The notes under the pieces were generated by a model. The model was not told the origin of the DNA. It was given only the letters and a program-made list of their open reading frames with translations, and did not search any database. This document shows, one piece after another, positions 49,151 through 58,689 of a stretch of 64,000 nucleotides of DNA. This DNA comes from Candidatus Zhuqueibacterota bacterium (GTDB lineage Bacteria; Zhuqueibacterota; Zhuqueibacteria; Thermofontimicrobiales; Sulfurfontimicrobiaceae): assembly GCA_016927835.1 (NCBI GenBank), contig JAFGMA010000399.1, forward strand, positions 62,001-126,000, read 5' to 3'. The position numbers and the translations under genes were made by a program. Positions within the stretch are counted from its first letter, which is position 1; every line of letters begins with the position of its first letter.

Positions 49151-50329
49151 TCAGTCCAGCTTATCCATTATAAAATCATAAATTGTCTTCGTTTTTTCCA
49201 GGTACACACGATAGCTATACTTTTCCTCCGCCAGTTTCTGGGCGTTTCGGATAATTTCTTGAGTCAATTCTCTATCCCGTATCGCTTTGAGAACGCCTTC
49301 AGCAAATGCTTCGGGGGTACAATCAGTCAGAATTGAGACCGAATCATCCAGTACCTGGGTGTGCGTCAGATGCCGGGTAGCGACAATGGGTTTTCCCGAC
49401 CGCAGATAAGAATATATTTTCAGTGGCGTATTATTGCCTTCGATGCGCGGTGACACCAATACATCCGCCAGACCTTCATAGTCGGGAACCTCCTGCGGCT
49501 GCACTGTGCCGGTAAATACGAAATGGTCGGTAAGGTTCAGATCATCCACCATTTTTCTGTATTTTTTCACCTGGTCATCATTTCCGCCGACCAATATGAT
49601 TTTAGTTGCCGCATTCTGGCGAATGATGAATTCACTGCTCTTTATCAGCAAATCCAGACCCTGGTAAGCTACAAATGTGCCGGCGTAAACCAAAATGGTG
49701 TGATTATTCAGATTAAAACGATTTTTGATTTCCTCTGGTGAAACCGGCTTATGTTCGAATACTTCCCCATTATCCGCAACGTTCTCAATGAGCATGTTGA
49801 ATTTATCGGGAAAAAGCCGTTCGACATAATGATACAACTCAGGGCAAATGGTAATCACTGCGTCCGCGGATTCAATTGTCATTCGTTCCAGTTTTTCGAA
49901 TGTGCTGATTAACGAGCGCAAGGTTGTAAATTTGCAATTCGTAAGCTGCTGAGGCAGACTTGAATGCATATCGTACAAATGGCGCATTTTTCGCTTTTTC
50001 AGCAGCATCGGCGCCATGAAGCCGGCTTCCTCATGAGTGTGCAGCAGGTCGTAATGATTTTGCTTCACCAGTTTTCGGGCTTTCATAAGGATGAAAAAAT
50101 CGAGCACTGCTTTGGGCAGCGATGGTCCGACTGCAATTTTTTTGATGAGCGGAATTTGGGGTATTCGGTGAATTTTTACATTTTCAATTGGGACATCCTG
50201 CCCGATATGATAGGTTAAAAGATCTACTTCATGTCCCAGACGGGAGATCGCTCGCAAGCGGTGCAGAACACTAAACGGAGTACCCCGTGGAGAAAACCAC
50301 GGTTGAGGTGCAATCATCAATACTTTCAT
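49151..50329 (-). CDS. GT4 family glycosyltransferase
   Basis: 'MIAPQPWFSPRGTPFSVLHRLRAISRLGHEVDLLTY', 'VSPRIEGNNTPLKIYSYLRSGKPIVATRHLTHTQVL'. Confidence 0.9.
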   Translation of the reverse strand: MKVLMIAPQPWFSPRGTPFSVLHRLRAISRLGHEVDLLTYHIGQDVPIENVKIHRIPQIPLIKKIAVGPSLPKAVLDFFILMKARKLVKQNHYDLLHTHEEAGFMAPMLLKKRKMRHLYDMHSSLPQQLTNCKFTTLRSLISTFEKLERMTIESADAVITICPELYHYVERLFPDKFNMLIENVADNGEVFEHKPVSPEEIKNRFNLNNHTILVYAGTFVAYQGLDLLIKSSEFIIRQNAATKIILVGGNDDQVKKYRKMVDDLNLTDHFVFTGTVQPQEVPDYEGLADVLVSPRIEGNNTPLKIYSYLRSGKPIVATRHLTHTQVLDDSVSILTDCTPEAFAEGVLKAIRDRELTQEIIRNAQKLAEEKYSYRVYLEKTKTIYDFIMDKLD

Positions 50330-50388
50330 GGCTATCCATGCCTTAAAATTAATATATAATTTTTCCGATAGTTACAATTGCAAACAAA

Positions 50389-50683
50389 GGAGGTGGGAGT
50401 ACATCACTTGCCATTTGAAGCGTTTGTATCTAAATAAACTGTTATTGAGCGCTTTCAGGTTCAAAGTTCACTATTCATAGGGGATTAACTATTGACTTGC
50501 CGCCCAAAGAAACGTTGCGTCTTTTTCAACCTTTGGGTGAAAATTTCTTTCCGCATCTTTAAAGATGCAGCTCCCATGAAGTGAACCTCTTAGAGACTTA
50601 CAACCTGCAACCTTGAACGCTGAATCCAATATAATTTAACTGCTTATAAACTTAATATGAATAAAATATCTCATCCCACTTCC
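50389..50683. mobile_element. ~295-bp composite relative of the 97-bp TIR element with internal hairpins
   Basis: Ends GGAGGTGGGA (50389-50398) / TCCCACTTCC (50674-50683); internal GCATCTTTAAAGATGC (50553-50568), TTTTCAACC-tttg-GGTGAAAA, CCCAAAG/CTTTGGG. Confidence 0.5.
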
Positions 50684-50692
50684 TTAATAAAG

Positions 50693-50718
50693 ATGGGGTA
50701 TTTTGACGAATACCCCAT
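50693..50718 (-). terminator. Strong intrinsic-terminator-like hairpin downstream of ugd
   Basis: ATGGGGTATT-ttgacg-AATACCCCAT, 10-bp perfect stem, followed on the minus strand by CTTTATT. Confidence 0.7.
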
Positions 50719-50785
50719 TCTTTTATAAAGGAGATTTCAAAATAATATAAATGCAAATACTGAACCATGATTCAATAAAATGCGA

Positions 50786-52084
50786 TCATCGCCCGACACA
50801 TACATATTTGAATCCGTGCTCTTTCATTTTTTCGGGTTCATAAATATTTCTCAAATCGATGACGATTGGTTCTTTCAGCAAGCTCTTGATTTTCGCCAGA
50901 TCAAGGCTTCTGAATTGGTTCCATTCGGTAATGAATATCAATGCATCGGCATCTTTGGCAACCTCGTAAGTATCTTTGCAGTACGTTATCTTCGGCATTA
51001 CTTTTTTCGATTCTTCCATCGCGACCGGATCGAACGCGAAGACTTCCGCGCCACCTTTTAGCAAGCCATTAATGATCGTAATTGATGGTGCTTCACGCAT
51101 ATCATCGGTGTTCGGTTTGAAAGACAATCCCAACACACCCAGTCGCTTACCTTTGAGGTTTCCCACAGCCTTTTTAATTTTTTCCAACATGGCAAGGTGT
51201 TGCCGCTTATTAATTTCGACAGCGGCATGGACGATTTTAAACTCGTACCCTTCCTTTTCAGCAATTTGCAGCAACGCCCGTGTATCTTTTGGAAAACATG
51301 AGCCGCCATACCCTGGTCCCGGATGCAGGAATTTGCCCCCAATCCGCTTGTCGAGTCCCATGCCTTTGGCAACGTGATGGACATCGGCGCCAACCCGTTC
51401 ACAAATTGTGGCGATTTCATTGATATACGAAATTTTGGTTGCCAGAAAGGCGTTTGAAGCGTATTTTATCAATTCCGCGCTTTCGAGATTTGTAACAACA
51501 ATCGGGGTTTCGATCAAGTAAAGCGGGGAGTACAAATCTTTCATAATGGCTTTTGCTTCATCGGTTTCGGCGCCGATTACCACGCGATCCGGTCGCATAA
51601 AATCTTCGATTGCCGAGCCTTCGCGCAAGAATTCAGGATTGGATGCCACTGCAAACGGAATTTTTTCCTCTATTGATTCTTCGATGATTTTTTTGATCCA
51701 CCTGCCAGAGCCAACCGGAACGGTACTTTTGTTAACGATCACTTTATAGCCGTTGAGGTGACTGGCAATGCTTTTGGCAACTGCTTCGACGTGCTGCAAA
51801 TCTGCGGAGCCATCTTCCATCGGGGGCGTCCCAACAGCGATAAAAATCACAAGCGATTTTTCAGTTGCTGTTTTGATATCAGTTGTGAAGGTGAGGCGTC
51901 CTTCTTTTACGTTTTTTGCTACCAAAACATCTAATCCCGGCTCATAAATCGGAAGAATTCCTTTATTGAGATTAGCAATCTTTTTTTCATCTTTGTCAAC
52001 GCAAATGACATCATTTCCAAATTCAGCAAAACAGGTTCCGGTAACCAGACCGACGTATCCTGTTCCTACAATGCTAATATGCAT
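50786..52084 (-). CDS. ugd: UDP-glucose 6-dehydrogenase
   Basis: 'MHISIVGTGYVGLVTGTCFAEFGNDVICVDKDEKKI', 'GPGYGGSCFPKDTRAL' catalytic Cys motif. Confidence 0.96.
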   Translation of the reverse strand: MHISIVGTGYVGLVTGTCFAEFGNDVICVDKDEKKIANLNKGILPIYEPGLDVLVAKNVKEGRLTFTTDIKTATEKSLVIFIAVGTPPMEDGSADLQHVEAVAKSIASHLNGYKVIVNKSTVPVGSGRWIKKIIEESIEEKIPFAVASNPEFLREGSAIEDFMRPDRVVIGAETDEAKAIMKDLYSPLYLIETPIVVTNLESAELIKYASNAFLATKISYINEIATICERVGADVHHVAKGMGLDKRIGGKFLHPGPGYGGSCFPKDTRALLQIAEKEGYEFKIVHAAVEINKRQHLAMLEKIKKAVGNLKGKRLGVLGLSFKPNTDDMREAPSITIINGLLKGGAEVFAFDPVAMEESKKVMPKITYCKDTYEVAKDADALIFITEWNQFRSLDLAKIKSLLKEPIVIDLRNIYEPEKMKEHGFKYVCVGR

Positions 52085-52157
52085 TCGAACCTCCTATCAA
52101 ATAAAATCCCACACCAATGAATTATAATCAAATTCCCCTTAATTTCCGATGCTGATA

Positions 52158-53621
52158 TTAGCTTGCCCCATAGCCAAATAATACCACAAAAAAAGTTTTG
52201 ATAAAGATTTTGAAATCGAGAAACAGCGACCATTTATCAATATATTCCAGATCCATTTCCATCCATTCGTTGAATGGGATTTGATTGCGTCCGCTAACCT
52301 GCCAAATGCAGGTCAAGCCCGGTTTCAGGCTCAATCGCCGGCGCTGCCATAATTGATACATCTCCACTTCCACGGGCAGTGGTGGTCGGGGACCAACAAC
52401 GCTCATATCACCTTTTAGCACGTTGATAAATTGTGGTAATTCATCGATGCTGAATTTACGGAGCAATCGCCCGATTTTGGTGATACGCGGATCGCGCTTG
52501 ATTTTAAAAACAGGACCATCCATTTCATTCATTTTTTGAAGCTCGCGCTTCCTCATTTCGGCGCCGACATGCATGGAGCGAAATTTGTAGAGCTTGAATT
52601 TTCTTCCGTTTAATCCACTGCGAATTTGATCAAAAAGAATCGGTCCTTTCGAAGTCAGCTTGATCGCCACCGCCGTAATGAGCAGCAGAGGCGATAACAT
52701 CATAATGGCAACCAGTGATACGACTACATCAAAAAGACGTTTGACAAAAAGCTGCCATTCTTTAGCAGCAAATGTTTCAAATTCAAGCAGCGGAAATCCG
52801 TTAAAATTCGTCTGGCGTACTTTTGCAATTCGCAGATCATATAAATCCATTGAAATAGATGTTGCAATACCTTCCCTCTCGCAAGCCAGGATCACTTCAT
52901 CCAACCGGTGCAACCACAACCGAGGAACTACAAAAATCACGCGGTCGATAACTTTTCGATGTAAAATAAAGGGAATATCCTGTAATCGTCCCAATACCCG
53001 ATGTCCTTCGATCACTTTTCCGAACATACCGTGCTCATCATCGATCAGCCCCACGATTTGCAATCCCCAATTGCTGTGTTCTTTGACGGCTTTTATAAAC
53101 TCACGTGCTCTTTGACCGGTGCCGACGATCAATAAATTAATTTGGTTATATCCGCTTTTATGTATATGATCGAGAGCTGCCGTCAAGAGTCTTTTTTCAA
53201 TCACCAGCAAAATAGCGGTAGTGGCAACAAAGCTACCGATGAACAAGCGACTGGTGAGTTGGAGTTTTTGGATGAATATAATTGCACCCAGGGCGATTAG
53301 AGACAGAAATCCGGCTTTAATAATAATGCCGACTGTCTGCCGGTACGCTCTGGTTCTAAAATCGGTGTACATCCCAAATGCAGAGAGCAACCCGATCCAA
53401 ACGGGTAAAATCGCAATGACCAGCGTAATATTTTTATCAGAAAAATATAAAAAACCATCCCAGGTAGGTTCGATGGCATACGCCATGCGTGCCAGATGGA
53501 ATGTATTTCGAATCACATCACTAAGAAAATAGGTTATGACGAAAGAAAGAACGACTACGAATGCATCGATAATCCGGATTATATGACGAATAAATGTTTC
53601 TTTTTCTTTAACCATCGACAC
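52158..53621 (-). CDS. Polyprenyl-phosphate hexose-1-phosphate transferase (WbaP/WcaJ-like initiating enzyme)
   Basis: N-terminal TM helices, CoA-binding-like middle, C-term 'KRLFDVVVSLVAIMMLSPLLLITAVAIKLTSKGPILFDQIRSGLNGRKFKLYKFRSM...SIDELPQFINVLKGDMSVVGPRPPLPVEV'. Confidence 0.95.
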   Translation of the reverse strand: MSMVKEKETFIRHIIRIIDAFVVVLSFVITYFLSDVIRNTFHLARMAYAIEPTWDGFLYFSDKNITLVIAILPVWIGLLSAFGMYTDFRTRAYRQTVGIIIKAGFLSLIALGAIIFIQKLQLTSRLFIGSFVATTAILLVIEKRLLTAALDHIHKSGYNQINLLIVGTGQRAREFIKAVKEHSNWGLQIVGLIDDEHGMFGKVIEGHRVLGRLQDIPFILHRKVIDRVIFVVPRLWLHRLDEVILACEREGIATSISMDLYDLRIAKVRQTNFNGFPLLEFETFAAKEWQLFVKRLFDVVVSLVAIMMLSPLLLITAVAIKLTSKGPILFDQIRSGLNGRKFKLYKFRSMHVGAEMRKRELQKMNEMDGPVFKIKRDPRITKIGRLLRKFSIDELPQFINVLKGDMSVVGPRPPLPVEVEMYQLWQRRRLSLKPGLTCIWQVSGRNQIPFNEWMEMDLEYIDKWSLFLDFKIFIKTFFVVLFGYGAS

Positions 53622-54070
53622 AATCCTGATATTCGTTAAGCGAAAACTCGATTGAAACGTGAATTATTCAAATATAAAATCCACCGAACTATCTTGATAA
53701 TAAGCAAACATTTGAGCGAAGTCATTAAGCTAAAGGAAAATTCGATCCTCAAAATTCCTTCCTGGATTATCGCTAAAAACGTGCGAATGACAACCTTCCC
53801 TTACTTAATGGCATTGAATATTTGAGAATTTATAATATGTCGAAATTTGAAGTGATTTCTCACGATCCGTTATGTTATTGCCAACCTTCAGGTAATTACA
53901 TGGAAGCATTTGTAAACAATGTAATTGCTTTATGGTATTCATGCACAAAGAGAACGGAACACAATCTGGATTCGCCTGTTCAAATGCATCCCCGGTTCAG
54001 GCTCTGCAATCAATTCATCATATCAGGTTGTATGAAAAAAGAGAGTGAAATTCAAAAGCATTCACCAGCA

Positions 54071-55033
54071 TTATGCCCGGGAAGCATGCTCCTTGAACCA
54101 CTTTACAAAATCGGCGATCCCCTGCTCCATATTCATCGAAGGCGCATATCCCAATTCTGCCCTTGCCTTTTGGATGTCCGCAAAGGTTATATCCACATCA
54201 CCGGGTTGCATCGGCAGGCGCTCGATAGTTGCATCAGTGCCAACATTCCGCGCGATTAATTGGATTAGCTCTCGTAACTGGATCGTCTTTGATTCGCCCA
54301 GGTTATAAATATTGTAGCCGCTGCATTTTTCAATCGCAAGATTAATCCCCTGGATAATATCAGAAATGAATGTATAGTCCCGTTTCGAAGAGCCATCGCC
54401 ATACATCGGGATTTTTTCACCATCATGAATGAGCCTGGTAAAGCGGTGGATTGCCATATCGGGTCGTTGCCTGGGACCGTAAACCGTAAAGAACCTCAAG
54501 CAAGTAATCGAAATCTGGTACAAATGATGATAAGTATAGCAAATTATTTCTCCCATCCTCTTGGTAGCCGCATACGGAGAAATTGGGTGATCAACGAAAT
54601 CGTCTTCGGCAAAAGGTACCTTTTTATTATTTCCGTATACGGACGAAGAGGATGCGAAAATGAATTTCTCAATGTGATGTTGTTTCGCCATTTCCAGCAA
54701 ATTCATCGTGCCTTTGATATTGACATCCTGGTACAACATGGGCTCTTTCAATGAAGGACGAACACCGGCACGAGCCGCCAGGTGGACGATACAATCAAAT
54801 TTATCAGCCCTAAAAATTTTCTCGAGCAAATCCGTATCCCGAATATCACCTTCAAAGAGCTTGAAATCCGTATGGTTTTGGAATTGACTGATATTATTCC
54901 ATTTAATTGAAGGTGTGTAGTAGTTGTTAAAATCATCAAGGCAAGATACATGATTGCCGTGCTTGAGCAGCGATTCGATCAGATGTGAGCCAATAAACCC
55001 CGCACCACCCGTAACAAGTAGTTTCATCATCAT
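54071..55033 (-). CDS. NAD-dependent UDP-sugar 4-epimerase (UDP-glucuronate 4-epimerase-like)
   Basis: 'KLLVTGGAGFIGSHLIESLLKHGNHVSCLDDFNNYY', 'SSSSVYGNNKKVPF', 'YAATKRMGE'. Confidence 0.9.
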   Translation of the reverse strand: MMMKLLVTGGAGFIGSHLIESLLKHGNHVSCLDDFNNYYTPSIKWNNISQFQNHTDFKLFEGDIRDTDLLEKIFRADKFDCIVHLAARAGVRPSLKEPMLYQDVNIKGTMNLLEMAKQHHIEKFIFASSSSVYGNNKKVPFAEDDFVDHPISPYAATKRMGEIICYTYHHLYQISITCLRFFTVYGPRQRPDMAIHRFTRLIHDGEKIPMYGDGSSKRDYTFISDIIQGINLAIEKCSGYNIYNLGESKTIQLRELIQLIARNVGTDATIERLPMQPGDVDITFADIQKARAELGYAPSMNMEQGIADFVKWFKEHASRA

Positions 55034-55074
55034 ACTCTCGACTAGTTTTAATCCTTAAAAATATTTCAGCACGA

Positions 55075-57423
55075 TTAATACTGATAATAGCTATAGCCTT
55101 CATGGGCTAGATTCGTCTCTTCACCGTTTAATACAATACCCAGAATAGTAGCCGGAACATTGCGGAACATTTCCAATTTTTGTTTTGCAACGTCTCTGTT
55201 GGTTACACCTGAACGAATGACAACAACAACCCCATCAACTTGAGTTCCGATAACCACCGCATCGGTCGCAGCATTCAATGGCGGGCTGTCGAAAATGACC
55301 ATTTCGTACCGCCTGCGCGCTTGCTCAAGAAATCGTTTCATTTGGAGGGAACCGAGTAATTCAGAGGGATTTGGAAGCAAAGAACCACAGCTTATAACGG
55401 AAAGATTAGGTACATACGTCTCGTTAATAATTCGAGTAAAAGACTCCATATTTGTTAAAAAATTAGTAAATCCTGGTTCTTTGGGAATGCCAAAAGTATT
55501 ATGCAGGACACCACGTCGCAAATCGGCATCGATTAGCAACGTGTTGCTTCTTTGCTGCGCCATTGAAATAGCGATATTGGATGACGTAAAGGATTTTCCG
55601 TCACCGGGCGCAGTACTGGTTATGACAAGTGTATGGATTCGACCGGTTTTCTTTGAAAATATCAGATTGGTTCGAAGCGATCGATACGCTTCACCGATTG
55701 GTGTTGGTGAATAATCATGAGTGACAAGCTGATTGTCAATCTGCTTAATCTTTTCGGAATCGCGGTATTCGTCGGTTCCTTTGAAATCGATCTGCGGGAT
55801 GGTACCCAGAACCTGGAGCTTCAGATATTTTTTGATGTCATCCACTGATTTTATTGATTTATCAAAAAAATCGAGTGCAAAAGCGACGGCAATCCCGAGG
55901 ATCAAGCCTGCAATCCCACCGATGGCAGCCATTTGCTTTTTATTGGCATTTACAGGATATTCCGGAACGATTGCTTCCTGGAAAATTTCAATATTTTCAG
56001 AGTTTACTTTTTGGTTCATCAATGCATCGCGATACTCCGTATCAAGGGTTTTCCAGGTATCCCGCTTCATCTCCCAATCGCTTCTTAACTTGGCAAGCCG
56101 CTGTTTCTCCCTGGGCGCGCTTGTCATTCGCACATTGATCGAATTGAGGCGTTGCCGTGTACTGCCAATTTCTCTGCCTAATTTATTCAAATGCTCATTT
56201 GCCGCAGTCCGTATTTCATCCCGGGTAGCATTGATTTTAATTTCGAGTTCCTTCGCCTGATAATTATCCTCTGAAAATTCAGCGACGATCTCATCTCGTT
56301 GTTTTTCGACATCGATGAGTCGTTGCTGCAGCACAGTCATCTCCGGATCATTTTTAAAAGTTGAAAGCTGTGTCAGCGAAACATAAATATATTTCAGATT
56401 ACGATTATACCCATTTCCATTGCCTTTCGACTCAGCATTCAATTTATCCAGCATTGTAGCCAGGTCGGTACGTTCTTGCTGGTATACTTCGAGTTCGCCT
56501 TCAAGTTTGGATTTTTCCGACAATTTTTCTTCGAGTTGATAATCGAAATCCCCGGTATATGATGCCTGAAATTCACTCATCGCTGAGGAAGCGGCATCGA
56601 AGTCATCCTTGGCAAGTGTCAGCCGTTCATTTAAAATGTCGATCTTTCGTTTGGCTTCTATATCTTTTACATTCATGCTCTCATTTTTATAAATCTCAGC
56701 CAGACGATTCACAGTTTTGGTGACCATGACCGGATTATCGCCCGTCATTTGGAGCGTCAACAGGGGTCCGCCACCGCCTCGCAACTGAACCTGCTTATTC
56801 TCCAACATGGCATCGACAGCATACCGAAATCGCGTAATTTCAAAATTAATTTCCCGGGGCAAATCATGGATGCGTTCAGAAAACTTGAAACTAAAGCCAT
56901 TTGCGCTCTGGCTCAGTACTTGTGCCTCTATAATTGATCCCTGCAGGATTACTTTTCCGACTTTATCTCCAGCGCTGATAGCATAAATTTGGTACGTTCC
57001 GTCATCTTTAAAAACGAGTCGATATTCTCCTTCTTTCGGATCTTTTATGGTCGAGAATTCTTTGAATACCTGAGTTCGATCAACCTTTATATCACTGTCT
57101 TTCGCTTTTTTGATTTTTAGCACCAGTCCTAATTGTTGGACGACTTTTTCGCTGAAACGCCGGCTATTCAACTCGGTCATCCGGGTTTCGAGCAGACTTC
57201 GATCCAGTCCGGCATAATCCTTGAATCTGATAATGGTTTCGGCTTCATAAACCGGAGGTTGTTGTTTGATGTAAATTCCCCACGGAATTGCAGCCAGCAA
57301 TGTAATGCCAATAATAAGCCATTTTCGTTTCAATAAAACGCCTATATATCTGGCAATATCTATGCTTTCTTCTTCTTCCTGGGAATCCTCGACAAATAAT
57401 TGATCGAATTGATCAGCCATCAA
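55075..57423 (-). CDS. Wzc-like polysaccharide co-polymerase fused to BY-kinase
   Basis: N-term Wzz domain 'IDIARYIGVLLKRKWLIIGITLLAAIPWGIYI'; 'VITSTAPGDGKSFTSSNIAISMAQQ' Walker A; 'TLLIDADLRRG'; Tyr-rich C-term YSYYQY. Confidence 0.93.
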   Translation of the reverse strand: MMADQFDQLFVEDSQEEEESIDIARYIGVLLKRKWLIIGITLLAAIPWGIYIKQQPPVYEAETIIRFKDYAGLDRSLLETRMTELNSRRFSEKVVQQLGLVLKIKKAKDSDIKVDRTQVFKEFSTIKDPKEGEYRLVFKDDGTYQIYAISAGDKVGKVILQGSIIEAQVLSQSANGFSFKFSERIHDLPREINFEITRFRYAVDAMLENKQVQLRGGGGPLLTLQMTGDNPVMVTKTVNRLAEIYKNESMNVKDIEAKRKIDILNERLTLAKDDFDAASSAMSEFQASYTGDFDYQLEEKLSEKSKLEGELEVYQQERTDLATMLDKLNAESKGNGNGYNRNLKYIYVSLTQLSTFKNDPEMTVLQQRLIDVEKQRDEIVAEFSEDNYQAKELEIKINATRDEIRTAANEHLNKLGREIGSTRQRLNSINVRMTSAPREKQRLAKLRSDWEMKRDTWKTLDTEYRDALMNQKVNSENIEIFQEAIVPEYPVNANKKQMAAIGGIAGLILGIAVAFALDFFDKSIKSVDDIKKYLKLQVLGTIPQIDFKGTDEYRDSEKIKQIDNQLVTHDYSPTPIGEAYRSLRTNLIFSKKTGRIHTLVITSTAPGDGKSFTSSNIAISMAQQRSNTLLIDADLRRGVLHNTFGIPKEPGFTNFLTNMESFTRIINETYVPNLSVISCGSLLPNPSELLGSLQMKRFLEQARRRYEMVIFDSPPLNAATDAVVIGTQVDGVVVVIRSGVTNRDVAKQKLEMFRNVPATILGIVLNGEETNLAHEGYSYYQY

Positions 57424-57474
57424 TACTCTCCGATAATATGATTAATGAATGTGACTTATTTTCTGTTCTCCGAA

Positions 57475-58170
57475 TTAGCGTCTCTCTTCAATTTGTACAT
57501 AAAATAATACTGCCGTCATGATAAATGTTGCATATCGCATCAAAACTTCGATTCTGAAGCCTCCTTTATATGGCGCGATGATCTGATCGCCTGAACGGAC
57601 GTTTACATCCTCAAGGGAATAGCCATACTCAAAGCTCTTCAATAAATTTTCCATGACAACCCCCCCGCTCCGTTCGACACGCATTTTCTTCAAATCACAG
57701 TTCTCAGCCGGACCACCAGCCAACTCCACCAGTTCCCACAGCGAGCTTTTGGCATCAATTCTATAGGAACCGGGTTTATTAAATGCCCCTTGCATAACCA
57801 CTCGAATCAGTGGAGTAACAATGATAATGGGATTTTTAATGTAGGGCTTATATTTTTCAACAAGCTCTCCTTCCAGACTTTCAACGGTCATTCCTTTAAC
57901 CCGAACTCTGCCGACAATCGGAAATATTGCGTTTCCATCACCATCAATGATATAATCTGCGGTTAACAAATCGATGAGATCCTGCTTAATATTGCGTTGA
58001 GCAGCCTGCCACACAAAAATCCGCAACGCATCGCCCGGCATAATCTTCTTTGTTGATTGAGGCGACGGAACCGATCCGGGCGCTGCTATTACTTCCATTG
58101 CGCCGATGAAAACGAACAATCCAATGATTAGGTGAGTTGAAAAGTGCTTGAATTTTTTCCCGATGAGCAT
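57475..58170 (-). CDS. Wza-like polysaccharide export protein (Poly_export/SLBB)
   Basis: 'KIMPGDALRIFVWQ', 'DYIIDGDGNAIFPIVGRVRVKGMTVESLEGELVEKYKPYIKNPIIIVTP', 'GSYRIDAKSSLWELVELAGGP'. Confidence 0.85.
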   Translation of the reverse strand: MLIGKKFKHFSTHLIIGLFVFIGAMEVIAAPGSVPSPQSTKKIMPGDALRIFVWQAAQRNIKQDLIDLLTADYIIDGDGNAIFPIVGRVRVKGMTVESLEGELVEKYKPYIKNPIIIVTPLIRVVMQGAFNKPGSYRIDAKSSLWELVELAGGPAENCDLKKMRVERSGGVVMENLLKSFEYGYSLEDVNVRSGDQIIAPYKGGFRIEVLMRYATFIMTAVLFYVQIEERR

Positions 58171-58589
58171 TCTCTCATCCTTTCGTTTATAATTTATAAT
58201 TATGCACTTATAATTCTCAATTTCAATGATACACGTTCACTTTCCTTACATGTCCGCCCCTTTAGGAGAAGGAAGAACTTTGAAATCACATCCCGTTTTT
58301 CTTATGACAGGTTTATTAAGTATCAGGTGAGTTTTCCGATTATATGTGAAAAGCATTAAAACTGCTTCAATCAGTCCAAATTTGTCTCGTTTTCGTATTG
58401 ATGTGTGGAAAAATTAAATTCAATTTTATCATGTTCCAGCTACTCTCCGGGATCCGACATAATTGGTTTTGAAGCAAAAAAAGCCACGCGAACAGCCGGA
58501 ATCCAGATTTTAATATTTTCACACACATGAAATTGGAACGCTTAATTCAAAAACAGAATATATAGGTATATATCGGGCATTTTGTAACA

Positions 58590-58613
58590 ATCTTGAGTGA
58601 CATATATCAAGAT
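58590..58613. promoter_or_regulatory. Operator-like dyad in the intergenic region upstream of the EPS operon
   Basis: ATCTTGA-gtgacatata-TCAAGAT, 7-bp perfect arms with 10-bp spacer in an AT-rich stretch. Confidence 0.35.
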
Positions 58614-58689
58614 TTGTATATTTTTGTAGCACTAGTATCCCGGCTATTTTACAGATCGACCAATTTCCGATCAGTCAGCTACGGATGGA

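Noticed and set aside
53822-54259. 145-aa plus-strand ORF in the gap after the epimerase gene
   Set aside because: Second half is antisense to the epimerase; no motif or convincing RBS.
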